A stretch of 64,000 nt of DNA from Mermis nigrescens (lineage: Eukaryota; Nematoda; Enoplea; Mermithida; Mermithidae). The notes under the pieces were generated by a model. It saw only the letters and a program-made list of their open reading frames with translations. It was not told where the DNA came from and did no database searches. Positions within the stretch are counted from its first letter, which is position 1. The number at the start of each line of letters is the position of its first letter. A program made the translations under genes and the position numbers. This document shows positions 1 through 58,020 of the stretch, piece by piece. Location: NCBI GenBank assembly GCA_036768485.1, contig JAVLUZ010000142.1:7589612-7653611 (forward strand), given 5' to 3'.

Positions 1-64
1 CCTCGGCTTACTCTCGTTGAAAATTCTTACGATTTATGCACGAAGTTATGTGAAACAGACTATA
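1..64. mobile_element. Right end of a Tc1/mariner-type short element (TAGTCTGTTTCAC end)
   Basis: Nearly identical to 3880-3943, including the terminal GTGAAACAGACTATA, so it is the end of another copy cut by the window edge. Confidence 0.6.
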
Positions 65-283
65 AGCGTTTTGAAAAATTCAAGTGACTACAAGGGTAGG
101 TACTGCAAAACTAATAAGACCGAACGGGGGCGCACATAAGCGTGGGGGTTACCCCCAAAAATCTATATACCCCCACAATTGAATTTTTGATGCTACTTTT
201 AGCAATTTTGCCCCATCGGACTCACCTAGAATTTGACTGCTGCTCATTTAAAGACGGGAGTGATATTGTCGAATTGCATATGT

Positions 284-891
284 ACGTACTAGCAAAGAAA
301 AATGCTCCGATGGAACAAAAAAGGCTAATATACTTGGGATTGTGAATTATCGAGGATGTAAAGGAGGGGACTAGGAAAAATCTCCCTATGTTATATGCCA
401 AAAATCGCAAAATATGTTAAAAACCAGACTTTCTCTAAACAATGCAAAAAATCGAAGTGTATTCTGCGGCCTCCCAATAGAAATAAACTATTTACTAAAA
501 ATTGATTAAAAAAGCGGCGAATTAGCAATGCAGTAGCTAAGCGAATTGAATGAAATAGTACATATCGATGCATTAAAGACAATCGATGATATTGTTGGTT
601 CAAAGCAGTAGGAAACACGGAAGCTGACGTGCAGCAGACCTTATGTAGATACTCTTTTACACATGTCTACAACAATTGTTTACTAAACTTTTACATTTTT
701 CAAAGGCCGCAGAATATACTTCGATTTTTTGCATTGTTTAGAGAAAGTCAGATTTTTAACATATTTTGCGATTTTTGGCAAATAACATAGGGAGATTTTC
801 CTAGTCCCCTCCTTTTACATCCTCGATAATTCACAATCCCAAGTATATTCCCCTTTTTTGTTCCATCGGAGCATTTTTCTTTGCTAGTACT
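284..891. repeat. Foldback: ~190-bp inverted arms around a ~220-bp loop
   Basis: The left arm (about 284-475, from GTACTAGCAAAGAAAAATGC) reappears as reverse complement at about 699-891 with only scattered mismatches. It looks like a foldback short element or a hairpin end of a larger one. No target duplication was located. Confidence 0.75.
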
Positions 892-1049
892 CTACTTTTA
901 ATTAGCAAGATTTGGAAATACAATACTAGATTTCATTTACTGTGTGGTTCTTCTAATAATTGAATGGTTTAAACTTTACAAAGCTACTAGTTGTAGAAGA
1001 AACAAAACATTCTGATTAGTAATTCTCTCATGTTACGTAGAACATCCTG

Positions 1050-2300
1050 TAAAGAAATATGCTTCCAAAACTTTCTAGAGCTAAACTTAATTTACATTTT
1101 GAACTTTACACAAGAGTGTAAAGAATTTTAGTGGGATTAATAATTTCGATATTGGTCAGATATAATGATCAGCATTTATTAAGAAATGAAACCTCTATAA
1201 TGTTCTAAGAACAAATTAACATTAAGTGTTAATCATTTTACACTACTCTTCATGCGCCCCTAGCAGACGTATCACATCTGTTTCCATATATATTTTACGA
1301 CTTTAGAGAAAAAATAAGTTACCGTGAGGCTCTAGAATGAAGCTTATTATATAGTGTAAACTTTACACTAGCAATGAGTGTAAAGAAGATTTTAGTCGGA
1401 TTTGTAAATTCGATATTACTCGGATATTACGATCAACATACATGAAAAAAATTACGTCTCCATAACGGTTCAATGACAAATAGACACAGATGTAAACCAC
1501 TTTGCATCACTGTTGAGTGTAAACAAACGCGCCCAGCTGACGTCCCTTATTTAATTCCATGTAAATTTTCAGATTTCGGCAAAAAATTTAGGTTTTTGCA
1601 AAGCTCTAGAACGAAGATAAACCACTTAACATCACTGTTGAGTGTAAACAAACGCGCCCAGCTGACGTCCCTTATCTGATTCCATGTAAATTTTCAGATT
1701 TCTGCGAAAAATTCAGGTTTTCGCAAAGCTCTAGAAGGAAGATTAATTAGCAGTGTAAACTTTACACAACCGCCTAGTGTAAAGAGGACTTTATTCCGAT
1801 TTGTAAATCTGATATTACTCGGATATTATTATCAACATTTATGAAAAATTGCATATCTACAATGGTCTGAGGACAAATAAACAATGAGTGTAAACTACTT
1901 TACATCACTGTTGGATGTAAACAAACGCGCCTACGTGACGTCTCAGATTTGATTCTTTGAAAATTTCTAGACTCCAGGAAAAAATTAGGTTTCTGGAATG
2001 CTCAAGAACGAAGATAAATACATTTGTAGTGTAAACTTCATGTAAACACCTAGTGTAAAGGAGATTTTGGTCAGATTCGTAATTTTGATATTGTTCCGAT
2101 ATTACGATTAATATTTATGAAAAAAATTAAGTCTCCATAATGTTCTATGGGCAAACTAACAATAGGTGTAAACCACTTTACAACACTGTAGAGTGTAAAC
2201 ATACGCGCCAGACTGGCATATCAAATTTGGTTCCTGGTCCATTTCTAGACTTGATAATCGTGTCCCTGACTCATAACCGGAGAAGCAGGCAGAAAAAACA
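1050..2300. repeat. Tandem array of ~270-bp units rich in GTGTAAA
   Basis: Units begin near GCTCTAGAA or close variants at about 1070, 1329, 1600, 1727 and 2001. Each carries GTGTAAACTTTACAC-like palindromes, then a segment with GATATTACTCGGATATTA, then ACAAACGCGCC. A shorter internal duplication of about 127 bp covers 1493-1616 and 1621-1735. No coding potential is seen. Confidence 0.75.
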
Positions 2301-2668
2301 AGACAAAAACGCATTTTAAACACCAAATTTTTGACTTTACAATCGCCAAATATTAATGTATAGACAATTTGCTTTGACATGCACCCGATATGAAGCACTT
2401 TATTTTTATTCTATTGGACTTATCTCGACTTCTGGACGGAGAAAGTGGCGAACAAAAAAGCAACAAAAACGTATTTTCTATCATTTAGAACACTGTAAAT
2501 TTTAAAATTCCATACCGAACTCCCCATTGAGTTTAAAGAAATTCGGTTTGATACAATTTGTAGCTTTTAAATCGTAGTACATTCCTGTGTGCCAAAATTC
2601 TCTTGCAAAAATTATTTGGCATGATTTATTAATCAAAATTCGGAAAAAACGTGTTTTTTCGCCCATTT

Positions 2669-3440
2669 TTTACCTCTGATTTCGAACTTTACACCCCTAT
2701 AAATAACTCAATATTGCGTTTTTTAAATGCGGTTTGCTGCGATGTGTAGCCCCTGAGAGGCACTTTATTACTGCTGTATTCAATTCACCCTGACTCATAA
2801 GTGGAAAAATGTGGCAGAGAAATCTTAGTTAAAATCCGTTTTTTTACACCATCAACTAGAGTGTAAACTTTAAACCCCAGGATCAACTCACCATAGAGCA
2901 TAGAAGACTTTGCTTATATGCAGAATGTAGCCCTTGATCCGCTCTACATTTCTGTCAGAAAACATTTTAAAAAACTCATAACCGGAGTTAGTATCGGACA
3001 TAAGCAGGTTGAAAACTCGACCAAAAAGTGCTTTTTCTCCCCCAGATTTTCGCACTCTTTACATTGCCATTCGATAACTAATGCGAATTTCAAAAAACAA
3101 AAAAAGTGTCATCTGTAGAATTCATCCCTCTATTATGCTATGCTGTTCAATTCTTCGAGTCATCAATGCTCAGTTGTCCACATGCCGCAGTAAAAAGGTC
3201 CCAAATTTTGTCCTATATTATAACGTTACACAAAAACTTTACACCTTCTTTACACAGTCAGTTTTGAGTTTCAAGAAAAACAAAAAAACACGGGCAGCGA
3301 ATTTTTTTATTATCTTTCTTTTAAAAAAAAACCGCACCTTCCAGAAGTGTCCCGTTATAGCTGTAGAGGGGTGCACAGGTGTTGGGGGTACCCAAGTATA
3401 TTATAGGTACGTGCTAACGCGCTACCTATGATAAAGGGTG
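2669..3440 (+). repeat. Repeat also present inverted at the right edge of the window
   Basis: From the poly-T/TTACCTCTG start to TTATAGGTACGTGCTAACGC this segment matches the reverse complement of 63240-64000 and of 62760-63240. It contains many GTGTAAAG strings. The family is unknown. Confidence 0.8.
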
Positions 3441-3513
3441 ATCTCTCAACGACTAGAGGCAAAACTGCGTCAAACTTACCATAGCGATAAATCGAAGAGA
3501 AAACTACGAACTA

Positions 3514-3941
3514 TAGTCTGTTTCACAAAAGTCCGGTCATAAATTTCAAAACCATCTCCGACAATAAGCTGACAGATTGTGATTGTAGCATTGATCTGAT
3601 ATGTAATTATCGTAACCATAGGTGGGCAGCACCAAAATTCTGGGGGGGGGGTGAAAAATTTTCAAAGGGCAAAAATGGTCTTAAAAGTGGTTGTATGGCG
3701 AGAAAACACCATTTTTCGACGTTTCTCATCGAGCACTATTCAATGGCATCAAAAAAATCGCTAAAAAAGCAAAAACAATTTTCAAAAATTGAATTCTGGG
3801 GGGATTTCGATTTCTAGGGGGGGGTGTATTTCAACTTATGAGGGGGTGCATACCCCCCACGCCCATGTGTGATCGTAAACCTCGGCTTATTGTCGATGAA
3901 AATTCTTAGAATTTATGTACGAAGTTATGTGAAACAGAATA
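3514..3941. mobile_element. Tc1/mariner-type short element, TA flanks, with a nested family A insertion
   Basis: Ends TAGTCTGTTTCACA and TGTGAAACAGAATA form terminal inverted repeats, flanked by TA at 3512-3513 and 3942-3943. A family A element with its own 8-bp duplication sits inside. There is no transposase. Confidence 0.7.
3617..3871 (+). mobile_element. Family A hAT-like short element
   Basis: Flanked by ATCGTAAC and ATCGTAAA (7 of 8). Ends CATAGGTGGGC and GCCCATGTGTG. Inserted within the element at 3514-3941. Confidence 0.8.
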
Positions 3942-4043
3942 TAGGTAAGCGGAGTATGTAAGAAATAAATTTCACGGTGAGACCTTACGTACGTATGCGA
4001 GTTAGGTAGAGATGAAAATTATAGACTTCTAAAATGTTTTACA

Positions 4044-4049
4044 TTTATT
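4044..4049 (-). promoter_or_regulatory. Likely NOMO polyadenylation signal AATAAA
   Basis: AATAAA on the minus strand 67 nt after the NOMO stop codon. It is the first canonical signal downstream. The implied 3' UTR is short, and it ends before the element at 3514-3941. Confidence 0.6.
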
Positions 4050-4116
4050 TTAAAAGTTCAACAAGGCGACGTAAGCAGAAACGAAATAAAACTAATTAAA
4101 AAACAATTTAAAGCAA

Positions 4117-50285
<46,169 letters not shown>

Positions 50286-50520
50286 GCTAAGTGAACTTCC
50301 GCGACTAGACGGCCTTACGATTAACCACGCTTAACAAATAGATCTACAGTGCTCGCCACGAATGTTGACATTCTAATACGCTTCACACGACGATAAGGTT
50401 TGTTGAGGGATATATCTTTAACACCTCGGTCTTGCGTTTGCGTGAATAGGACCGACGAGTTACAGATATATCCTTTAACAAGCTCTATCGTCCTCTGAAG
50501 CATATTAGAGCGTCAACATC
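50286..50520 (-). promoter_or_regulatory. NOMO 5' flank: presumed 5' UTR and promoter
   Basis: About 235 bp of mixed-composition, non-repetitive DNA between the NOMO start codon and an element fragment at 50521. The start codon is preceded on the minus strand by AGCATGCT-like sequence. I see no TATA box or initiator I can defend, so the transcription start is not placed. Confidence 0.35.
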
Positions 50521-50690
50521 ACATGTAGGCGTGGGGGAATTGGGGTATGCAACCCCAAAAGGCCGAATACCTTCAGAATTCAATCTTTGAAAATTTTTCC
50601 GATTTTTGGCAATTTTGTGATGCCAATGGATAGTGCTCGATGAGAAACGTTTAAAAATGGTGTTTTTTCGCCTTACAACAATTTTTTGAA
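50521..50690 (-). mobile_element. Truncated family A copy upstream of NOMO
   Basis: Starts CACATGTAGGCGTGGGGG and breaks off after the GGTGTTTTTTCGCC core. Confidence 0.7.
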
Positions 50691-50699
50691 TAATATATG

Positions 50700-51250
50700 G
50701 GTACTAAAAGTATGATAAAAAATGAATAAATAAAATATATCAGATATAACAAACATACATATAATAAATGAACTAAATAATAATAATGTAAAATTAAATA
50801 TAATATATAAAAATAATATACTTATTTTTTCTGGCAATAAACTTTCTTGTAAAAAAATTTAACCAAACAGTTTTACGATTTTTTATTGATAAAGATGTAG
50901 GAAATTCAATGAAAGAAATGCAGAATAGTCTATCTAAGAGGCTGCTAAATCTCAAAAGATTTCAAACTTTTAACACTCAAGAGTTCAATTTTCACCAAAT
51001 CTTTCTCAGTTTTTCATATCGTATTACGCTATTGTATTTGTCTTGCATTTTTTAACGATAAATCATTTGATTTGACTTGGCTTAATTACGATTTTTAACA
51101 TGTTTGACGTACTATGGACTGGGGATTCTTTCGCTCCATTTCACGCACAGGGTTCTTCTGGGCTTTAGTCAATCAAGTTTTGAAATTTTACTCGGGTAGT
51201 ACTAACTAATCAAGCAGAAATGAACTTAAGAGGTGGAAAATTTCGCTTCA
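50700..51250. other. NOMO upstream flank, no recognisable feature
   Basis: Very AT-rich, no gene signals. Confidence 0.55.
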
Positions 51251-51261
51251 TTCCTTTCCTA

Positions 51262-52361
51262 CACAGGCGTAGCCAGGATTTTTTCCACGGGATAGAGTCC
51301 AGAAAATTTTTCATTTTAAAAGTAGATAAAAACGCACAAAAACACGTCGTAGTCGTTAAAATAATATCATTTTTGATCTCACATATGTAGTGCTACACAT
51401 TTTGCAAATTTAACTACTCGGGTATTAACTTGATTAGGGAGAATGCAAGGGAAACCCTCTTCTTTGAGGCTGGGGGTAAGGACATACATGATCTTGGAAG
51501 GGTTTGGGGTTTCATCCCCTATCCCAGAAAAATGTTTACCCCCCCCCAAATGAATTCTTTCACTTTTTTCACCCACACCGGAATTGGCGATTTTTTTAAA
51601 GTTCCCGACAATTCTAAAAGTTTGTCGAAAAGATGCTTTTTCAAGCGTTTTAGCTATAGTTTTGCTCAAAATAGCAACATGCTCAACGCTTCACACCATT
51701 ATACTCATGTTTTGACTATATTTTGTTAAATTTGTTCTGACTTTTTTGTTTTTTCAAAATTTTTTCATTTTTTAATGCTTTAGAAAGATATAGCATCGTC
51801 AGAAACGCTGAAAAACGATGTTTTTAATGTGTATCTACCACTGTTGGACCTAAGAAAGGCACTTTATAATTTCACCCCTCCCTTAGAATTCCCATGCTGC
51901 GCATGTATGGGTAAGGGACTTGAGTGATGCGCTCAATTCTCCCAAGCGGGGTTCGGAGCAGAGCCCAAAACATTTTGCAAACTGAGCACTTAAATCTTGA
52001 ATTGTAACGTTAAATTTTCAAAAAATCGTCATATCTTGATTCTGAATTCAGCCAATAAATAAGTAAAATGATTTGGCACGGAGCGCGGAAATTTTCTGAT
52101 ACTTGCACTTAAAGAATGCTTAAAGCGCATGAAATGCGGCCATTTTATTGGCTGTTGTCATGTCATGCTATGCAACTTTTATGACGCCAAAAGCTTTATA
52201 GCTGTTGTCATTAAGTCAAAATAATTGATAAAATAATCAAAATAATCGTATTTGAGAGATGACTTTTTGAGTCAATCCTCAAAACATCGTCACAGAATAG
52301 CGTTACGCTACTGCATACCTCCATTTCTTAAAATTACCTTTCCCCACTTGCTACGCCAGTG
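51262..52361. mobile_element. 1.1-kb hAT-like element with nested family C copy
   Basis: Flanks CTTTCCTA and CCTTCCTA (7 of 8). Ends CACAGGCGTAGCCAGG and CTTGCTACGCCAGTG. No transposase. Confidence 0.75.
51483..51909 (+). mobile_element. Family C hAT-like short element
   Basis: Flanks GGTAAGGA and GGTAAGGG (7 of 8). Ends CATACATGATC and TGCGCATGTATG. Confidence 0.88.
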
Positions 52362-52369
52362 CCTTCCTA

Positions 52370-52780
52370 TCCTAATACAGTGTTATTTCTATGGAATTAC
52401 CTCCCTCTCCCAGATGAATCATTTTTTCTTGATCTGGAAAGGTGCCGATTTTGTAGTCAGAAGAACATATTAATACTAATATTAATACTTTATTCGGATA
52501 CGCAAATAGGTAAAATATATACGACAAAACGACGCGGCTTTTCAAAAAATGAACATACACACATCACGGGATGATGGCTTAGCTTTGCCCCAAGTAATTT
52601 GACAGATCAATATTTAATAATTTTCTTTTGACTAAATCAGTAGGTACATATCTATGATGTCACGATATATAAGAAATTTTATTCGCTTGGATGAAAACAC
52701 ACACATGGTGGAAAAGACAATGCGTTAAAAAATAAGAAAGACAATCCAAAGATACCTATACAGAAAGACATACTTAATAG
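52370..52780. other. No recognisable feature
   Basis: AT-rich spacer between two hAT-like elements. Confidence 0.5.
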
Positions 52781-53243
52781 TAGACACCAGGTCCGTATCC
52801 AGGGAAGACAGGGGGCACATGGACCCCCCCCAAATGAAATATGTGAACAATTTTCGCCTTTACCCCCTTTGCTTTTTTAGCCAAAAATCGTAATAAATTT
52901 AAAAATTATAATTACAGTCCATTTAAACCTAAGCGTGCGGTTTAAACACTCCATTTTTAGCCTTTATACAGTCTAAAGCGTATTTTGCATCTATATTTCT
53001 TCTTTTCTTCATAGGTTTTATGCAGAATGAGATTTGTTCGAGAAGCAATATGACAGCAATTTTTTAGCGAAAATGTTGGATTGGCTTATAAACTTTGACC
53101 ACTTTTAAGGTGAATTCATAGCCGTGATTCGGCTGATTTTGTAAAAAATTTTAGCGTTACGATTCAAAATTGAAGTGCTCTTTTTACAAAATCTTTCGAG
53201 GCTCTGCGCCGGATCCCACTGGAGAGCGCTTGAGCGCGCCACC

Positions 53244-53503
53244 CATACGTGGGCTGCAAGAAAATTCTGAGGGGTGCAAGATTTTTTGAAGGTCAAAAAA
53301 TGGCCTTAAAAATGATGGTATGGCGATAAAAACACCATTTTCGACGTTTTTCATCAAGCATTATCCATTGGCATCGAAAATTGCGAAAAAAAACAAAAAA
53401 ATTTCAAAAATTGAATTCTGGGGGGTATTTTGATTTCTACGGGGGGGTATTTTGGTTTCTGGGGGGTGCATGCATACCCCCAAACCCCCCACGCCCAGGT
53501 GTG
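53244..53503 (+). mobile_element. Family A hAT-like short element
   Basis: Perfect 8-bp duplication GCGCCACC (53236-53243, 53504-53511). Confidence 0.94.
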
Positions 53504-53547
53504 GCGCCACCCTTGACCACCTCAGCCCTAAAAGAGATGATTTCAAT

Positions 53548-55119
53548 CAGGGTTGACAAGGCTGGCCTTTCTGGTTTTTTTGCGGGTTTTTTGGGTGCAA
53601 AAAATCATTGGGTTCTGGGTTTTTGGGTTTTTATCCACAGGTCACTAATTTTTCAAATAGACTGGTGTCATTTAATTAACAGGAACGTCATGTGCTTCAC
53701 GAATCAAATGCTTGGCAAATCGTGATGTCTTTGGTGTCCAGTTATGTAACTTGTGGTTCATTGGTTAGTAGTAGCCATACATGTAACAGGGGGGACAGAG
53801 AATCCCCCACCCAATGCCGGCCATCCCGCCGCCTGACCAAAACTCTATACCCAAAATTTCCGGGAAAATTGCAGTTTCAGTCCATTCTTTAAGCGTTTTT
53901 TTGCCATTTTTGGGCGAAAATTGGAGGTCACTTAGCACCTCAAGATGGTTAGGGAGGGACCCCTCCCGAAATTCTTAGCCATTATATGTATGGTGGTGAA
54001 TTTTTCTCATTCAATAACATTTTTTTTAAATCGCCAAGAAAATTTAAATACCGATTTACTGATGATTTTCAATCTTCGATTTTGTGTAGCTGATTCCACT
54101 CCACAACTGTATCTTCTAACCACACATAAGCAAGGTCAGTAGGGTTAGAGGGGGACAGATGAACTTTGACAAGTTCAAAGAAAATCTCACACAGCAAGTT
54201 TTTAGAGAGTACTACTTGCTTTTACTATGGAAGCTTTTCTTTGACAGAAGTAGATATATAAATTAGCATATCATAGACTTTAAGGGAAAAAGTTGGATGT
54301 GCCGTTTTTCCAAACTTATCCTGCCTTTTGATTGTCTGCCTAGAATGAAAGTTGCAGACTCCACTATTTGATTCTTTCTTCTGTGTTTATTCATGTACCT
54401 ATAATTTACATATTTATCCTTTAGGTTTTCTCTTTGGCTGTATCCACTGCGTCATCCGGGCGAAATTTTTCAACGTTTGGTTTTATACACTCGAAGCTGC
54501 AAAATCAACTGTGTCCTGAAACCGTGCAAAAGTTTGTTATCATTAAAACTAATGTACAGCAGCTTTGCGATTATTTCAGCAGAATTTGAGCAAGATTGTG
54601 ATGGAGAGGAAGTGGATACTATAGAGTAGCTGGGTAAAATTGCAGTCACATATATGTTCTTGTGTCAATTATAAAGCAGTGTATGAAAATTTTATCAAAA
54701 TCTATATTCGATCAATTCTAAACATACTTGCAAATGTGCAATTTAATTTTATAGAAAAATGGTTACGAGCCTGATATGGCATCCCTATTTCGTAATATTT
54801 TTTGAGAGCCAGTGCACTTTTTGCTTTAAATCTTGTAATGTCCGAGCATTGAACAGAAAGATATACACATATATGTGGCAGTCGCAATGGACGATCGATT
54901 TTGTTGTTGGATTTCAATATTAGCTGAATAAAGTTGTTGCTCCTTGTTTGCTTCGTGTCTTGCAGCTGTTGGAAGTATTCCCAGCTACTGTATGTAGCTC
55001 TAGTTGTCATTTCCATAAAAAAAACACAATAAAACCCCAATAAAACGCAAAAAAACCAGAAAAAACCCCAAGAAAAACCAAAATTCCAAATTTTAAAATC
55101 TGGGTCATTTCCATCCCTA
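53548..55119. mobile_element. 1.57-kb hAT-like element nested in 52788-55258
   Basis: Flanks ATTTCAAT and GTTTCAAT (7 of 8). Ends CAGGGTTGACAAGG and TTTCCATCCCTA. Subterminal G/T-rich and A/C-rich repeats (TTTTGGGTTTTTGGG-type). A 156-residue minus frame (54702-55172) overlaps the right end but resembles nothing I know. Confidence 0.65.
53776..53992 (+). mobile_element. Family E copy
   Basis: Ends CATACATGTAACAGG and TTATATGTATG. Flanks are poorly matched. Nested in 53548-55119. Confidence 0.65.
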
Positions 55120-55869
55120 GTTTCAATTGGATTCTCACCGTACATAAGGCATCCAGGTAGTACAATCAGCAAAGCAAAATTCGTCCTTTAGTCCCCTGTT
55201 GTTAAAGAAAATACTTCGGTCGTGCCCCCCATGAAACAAAATCCTGGATATGGGCCTGGTTGACACACTGAAAAACACACAAAAATGCAATAACTACAAG
55301 AACATCAAAGAAAGCGAGGTAAAACATAAAAAATGTGGAGTGCGCTTATTTACGCTCCTAAAATAAGTCAATTTGCTTCAATAATTTGAGAAAAATATAG
55401 GCCAAAGTAGAGGAGATTGGAGACAGTAATTATTAGCAGTCAACTGCAGGCAATATAACACACAATGTAAAATTATATGCAATCAAAAACCAGCAGCCTA
55501 GACTGCAGGTTATATAGTACACAATGTAAAATTATATGCAGTCAAAAACCAGCGGCCTAGACTGCAGGTAATATAGCACACAATGCGATATTATATGCAG
55601 TCGAGCTGAATGCTTATTGATATGGGGAGCTGGCGCTTTGCTCGCATTTTAACCTGTAGTAGATGGTTTTAGAAGGCAATTTTATTTGAAATGGTCTGAC
55701 AGATCTGCTTCCTCGCTAGGGAATGTTTTTTGCACTGCATGGGTAGCAGCTTCAATAGCTGCCCAGTCACCCATTAGCGCATTTTGATAGGCCAGCGTGA
55801 GCTCTGATCCTGCATGGTAGATATTGAGTAGCTGTTGCTGTTCTTTTCATCATTCTGGGAATCATTCTG

Positions 55870-56043
55870 AGACTTCTGGTTCTTGCTTTTAAGAATTATA
55901 TTCGGCCTTTAGTAGAGTATGCTCCGACTATATGGAGCCCCTATTTGCTTTCTGATATCAACAGGGTTGGACGGGTACAGCGAAAATTTACTAAAAGGTT
56001 AATTGGATATATGGGACTTTCTTATGATGAAAGGTATAGTTAA
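55870..56043 (+). pseudogene. Non-LTR retrotransposon reverse transcriptase fragment 1
   Basis: Reads VLAFKNYIRPLVEYAPTIWS then PYLLSDINRVGRVQRKFTKR and LIGYMGLSYDERY, the C-terminal part of a CR1/Jockey-like reverse transcriptase (YIRP-L-x-EY, WSP, R-V-Q-R-x-F-T-x-R). Confidence 0.85.
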
Positions 56044-56104
56044 AAGTGTAGTTAAAATATAGCAAGTATATAGTTAAACTATAGTTAAAAGTGCATATTT
56101 TAGG

Positions 56105-57395
56105 ATGTCATTGATTTTTCGAGCATTTAAGGCTAAAGATGCTGAACTGCTAGTTATGGCTTATAAAACGTATATCCGACCTTTACTAGAATATTGCACG
56201 GTTATTTGGTCACCACACAAAAAGCAAGACGTGAAAAGTATTGAGAGAGTTCAAAGATACTTTACTAGAAGGGTCCAGTGTTTTTTTTTGTACAAGGTCC
56301 GTTTGTACATGTACAAAGATGGTCCCCAAAAGTCTTTGTACATTTTGTACATGCAAAATTTTGTGTACTATAATATAGTACAGTAGCGATTTTAGTGTTA
56401 TAAAACAGGGTTTTCGATCTTTGGTAGTGTATTTTAGCTAATTTCTGGGTTTCTGACGCCAAAAAATACTAAAAATTATCTGAAAACGGCGCAAGCGTCT
56501 GAAAAAAATATTGACATTTTTCCATTCTAAATGCAAATTCTGCCATTTTAAAGATATATAGGACAAATAATTTATTAGCTCGGCGCTGAAGCGCCAAAAA
56601 TTTGGGAATTTTACACCTTTTTTACAGTTTTTGTCTTTCTAAAAATCTTTGTTTATTTTGTACAGACAAAATTTTTGGTACTATAATATGGTACAGCAGC
56701 GATGTCAGTGTCGTAAAAACAGAGTTCTTTGGCTTTTGGTAGTGTTGTTTAGCTAATTTCTGGGTCTCTAAGGGCAAAAATCACTAAGAATCGTCTTAAA
56801 ATGGCGCGAAGCGCTAAAAAATTTGACATTTTTACTTTTGAAATGCAATTTCTGGCATTACAAAGATATATAGAACACACAATTACTCATTTCGGCGCGA
56901 AGCGCCGAAATTTTTCAAATTTTAGACCTTTTTTAAATTTTTGTCTCCCAAAAATCTTTGTACATGTACAAAGACGGTCCCGAAAAGTCTTTGTACATCG
57001 GGAAAAATCTTTGCCGAATACAAAAAAAAACCGTGGAAGGGTCTTAAATTTTCCCGACTTGAGCTATAGTGAATGATTAGATTTTCTTAAATTAGACTCA
57101 CTTCAGTTACGTCGAGTCCGTCAAGATCTATTGTGGCCTATAAAATTTACCATGTTCTTATAGACATCGATTTTAACAAGTTGTTCACGGTGTGTAATGG
57201 CATCACTTGATCAGTTAACTCAGTAAAGCTAAAAATACCTAAATCTTGCTTAAATTTAAAAATGTATTGTTTTGCAAATAGACTCCCTCCTCTTTGAAAT
57301 AATTTGCCAGAAGAAGTTGTAAATGCCCAGAACTTTCCCTCCTTCAGCAGTCGTTTAGAGAAAATTAGTTTTACCTTAGACTATAAGTAAGTGCA
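56105..57395 (+). pseudogene. Non-LTR reverse transcriptase fragment 2, split by a family B insertion
   Basis: Before the insertion: AFKAKDAELLVMAYKTYIRP then LLEYCTVIWSPHKKQDVKSI and ERVQRYFTRR. After it (57036 on), with frameshifts: LDFLKLDSLQLRRVRQDLL and, near 57275, PPLWNNLPEEVVNAQNFPSF. The insertion carries its own GAAGGGTC duplication, so the retro fragment was there first. Confidence 0.85.
56276..57035 (+). mobile_element. Family B hAT-like element, long form
   Basis: Perfect 8-bp duplication GAAGGGTC (56268-56275, 57036-57043). 760 bp. Confidence 0.94.
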
Positions 57396-57528
57396 AACCG
57401 CCTTTATAGTCCTTGCACAGGTTTTTGATAATATATTTCATTGCATTGACGACATTTCAGTGTATTTACTCTGATTCTTTCTTCTTTTTTTAATTTGACC
57501 AAATTTGTATTGTTTCAATTCCATCTCT

Positions 57529-58020
57529 GTCGCAATAAACTATTTCATTTCTATTTCATTTCAAATGTTAAAAGCCTTAAATTTAGAGAGGCTTGAACTC
57601 CGGATAATTTATTTTGATTTAATTGTTACGTATAATATTATTCACAATAATCTCTCGCCTTCTGAAGATTTTTATAAGTTTTATGGTCATTCGCCTACTA
57701 GAAATGCATTTGCAAATCGGATCTATTTAGAAAAATTTCGACTTGATTGTAAAAAGTATTATTTTGCTACTAGATCAGCTAAAATTTGGAACAGTCTTCC
57801 ACAATATATTCTAAGTTCTCCAAATGTTGAGACATTTAAGAGAAATTTGAAAAAGGTTGATTTCGGGAATTTTTTGATGGGGCACACGTGGAGCGCAATC
57901 TATTTGCTTGTGTGTCCAGGACATTTTCGCATTTTACAATATGCTATTTTATTTTCCTTGATACATTGTTTTACCCTTGTGTTTTTTCCGAATAAAGTAT
58001 AAGTATTAGTATTAGTATTA
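57529..58020 (+). pseudogene. Non-LTR reverse transcriptase fragment 3 with 3' tail
   Basis: Reads LKALNLERLELRIIYFDLIV then the conserved C-terminal text (RLDCKKYYFATRSAKIWNSL PQYI, FKRNLKKVDFGNFL). Ends in (TATTAG)n, a typical short tandem 3' tail of non-LTR elements. Confidence 0.85.

Larger units (their letters stand above)
52788..55258. mobile_element. hAT-like element containing three nested elements
   Basis: Flanks GTAGACAC and GTTGACAC (7 of 8). Ends CAGGTCCGTATCCAGG and CCTGGATATGGGCCTG. Nested inside: a family A copy, a 1.57-kb element (53548-55119) and, within that, a family E copy. Its ends match family F. Confidence 0.75.

Noticed and set aside
54702..55172. 156-residue minus frame considered as a gene
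   Set aside because: It crosses the right end of the 53548-55119 element into the host element, so its two halves have different origins; no family resemblance.
57505..58002. 165-residue plus frame considered as an intact reverse transcriptase
   Set aside because: Only the C-terminal end of the domain is present; no catalytic core and no N-terminal part.
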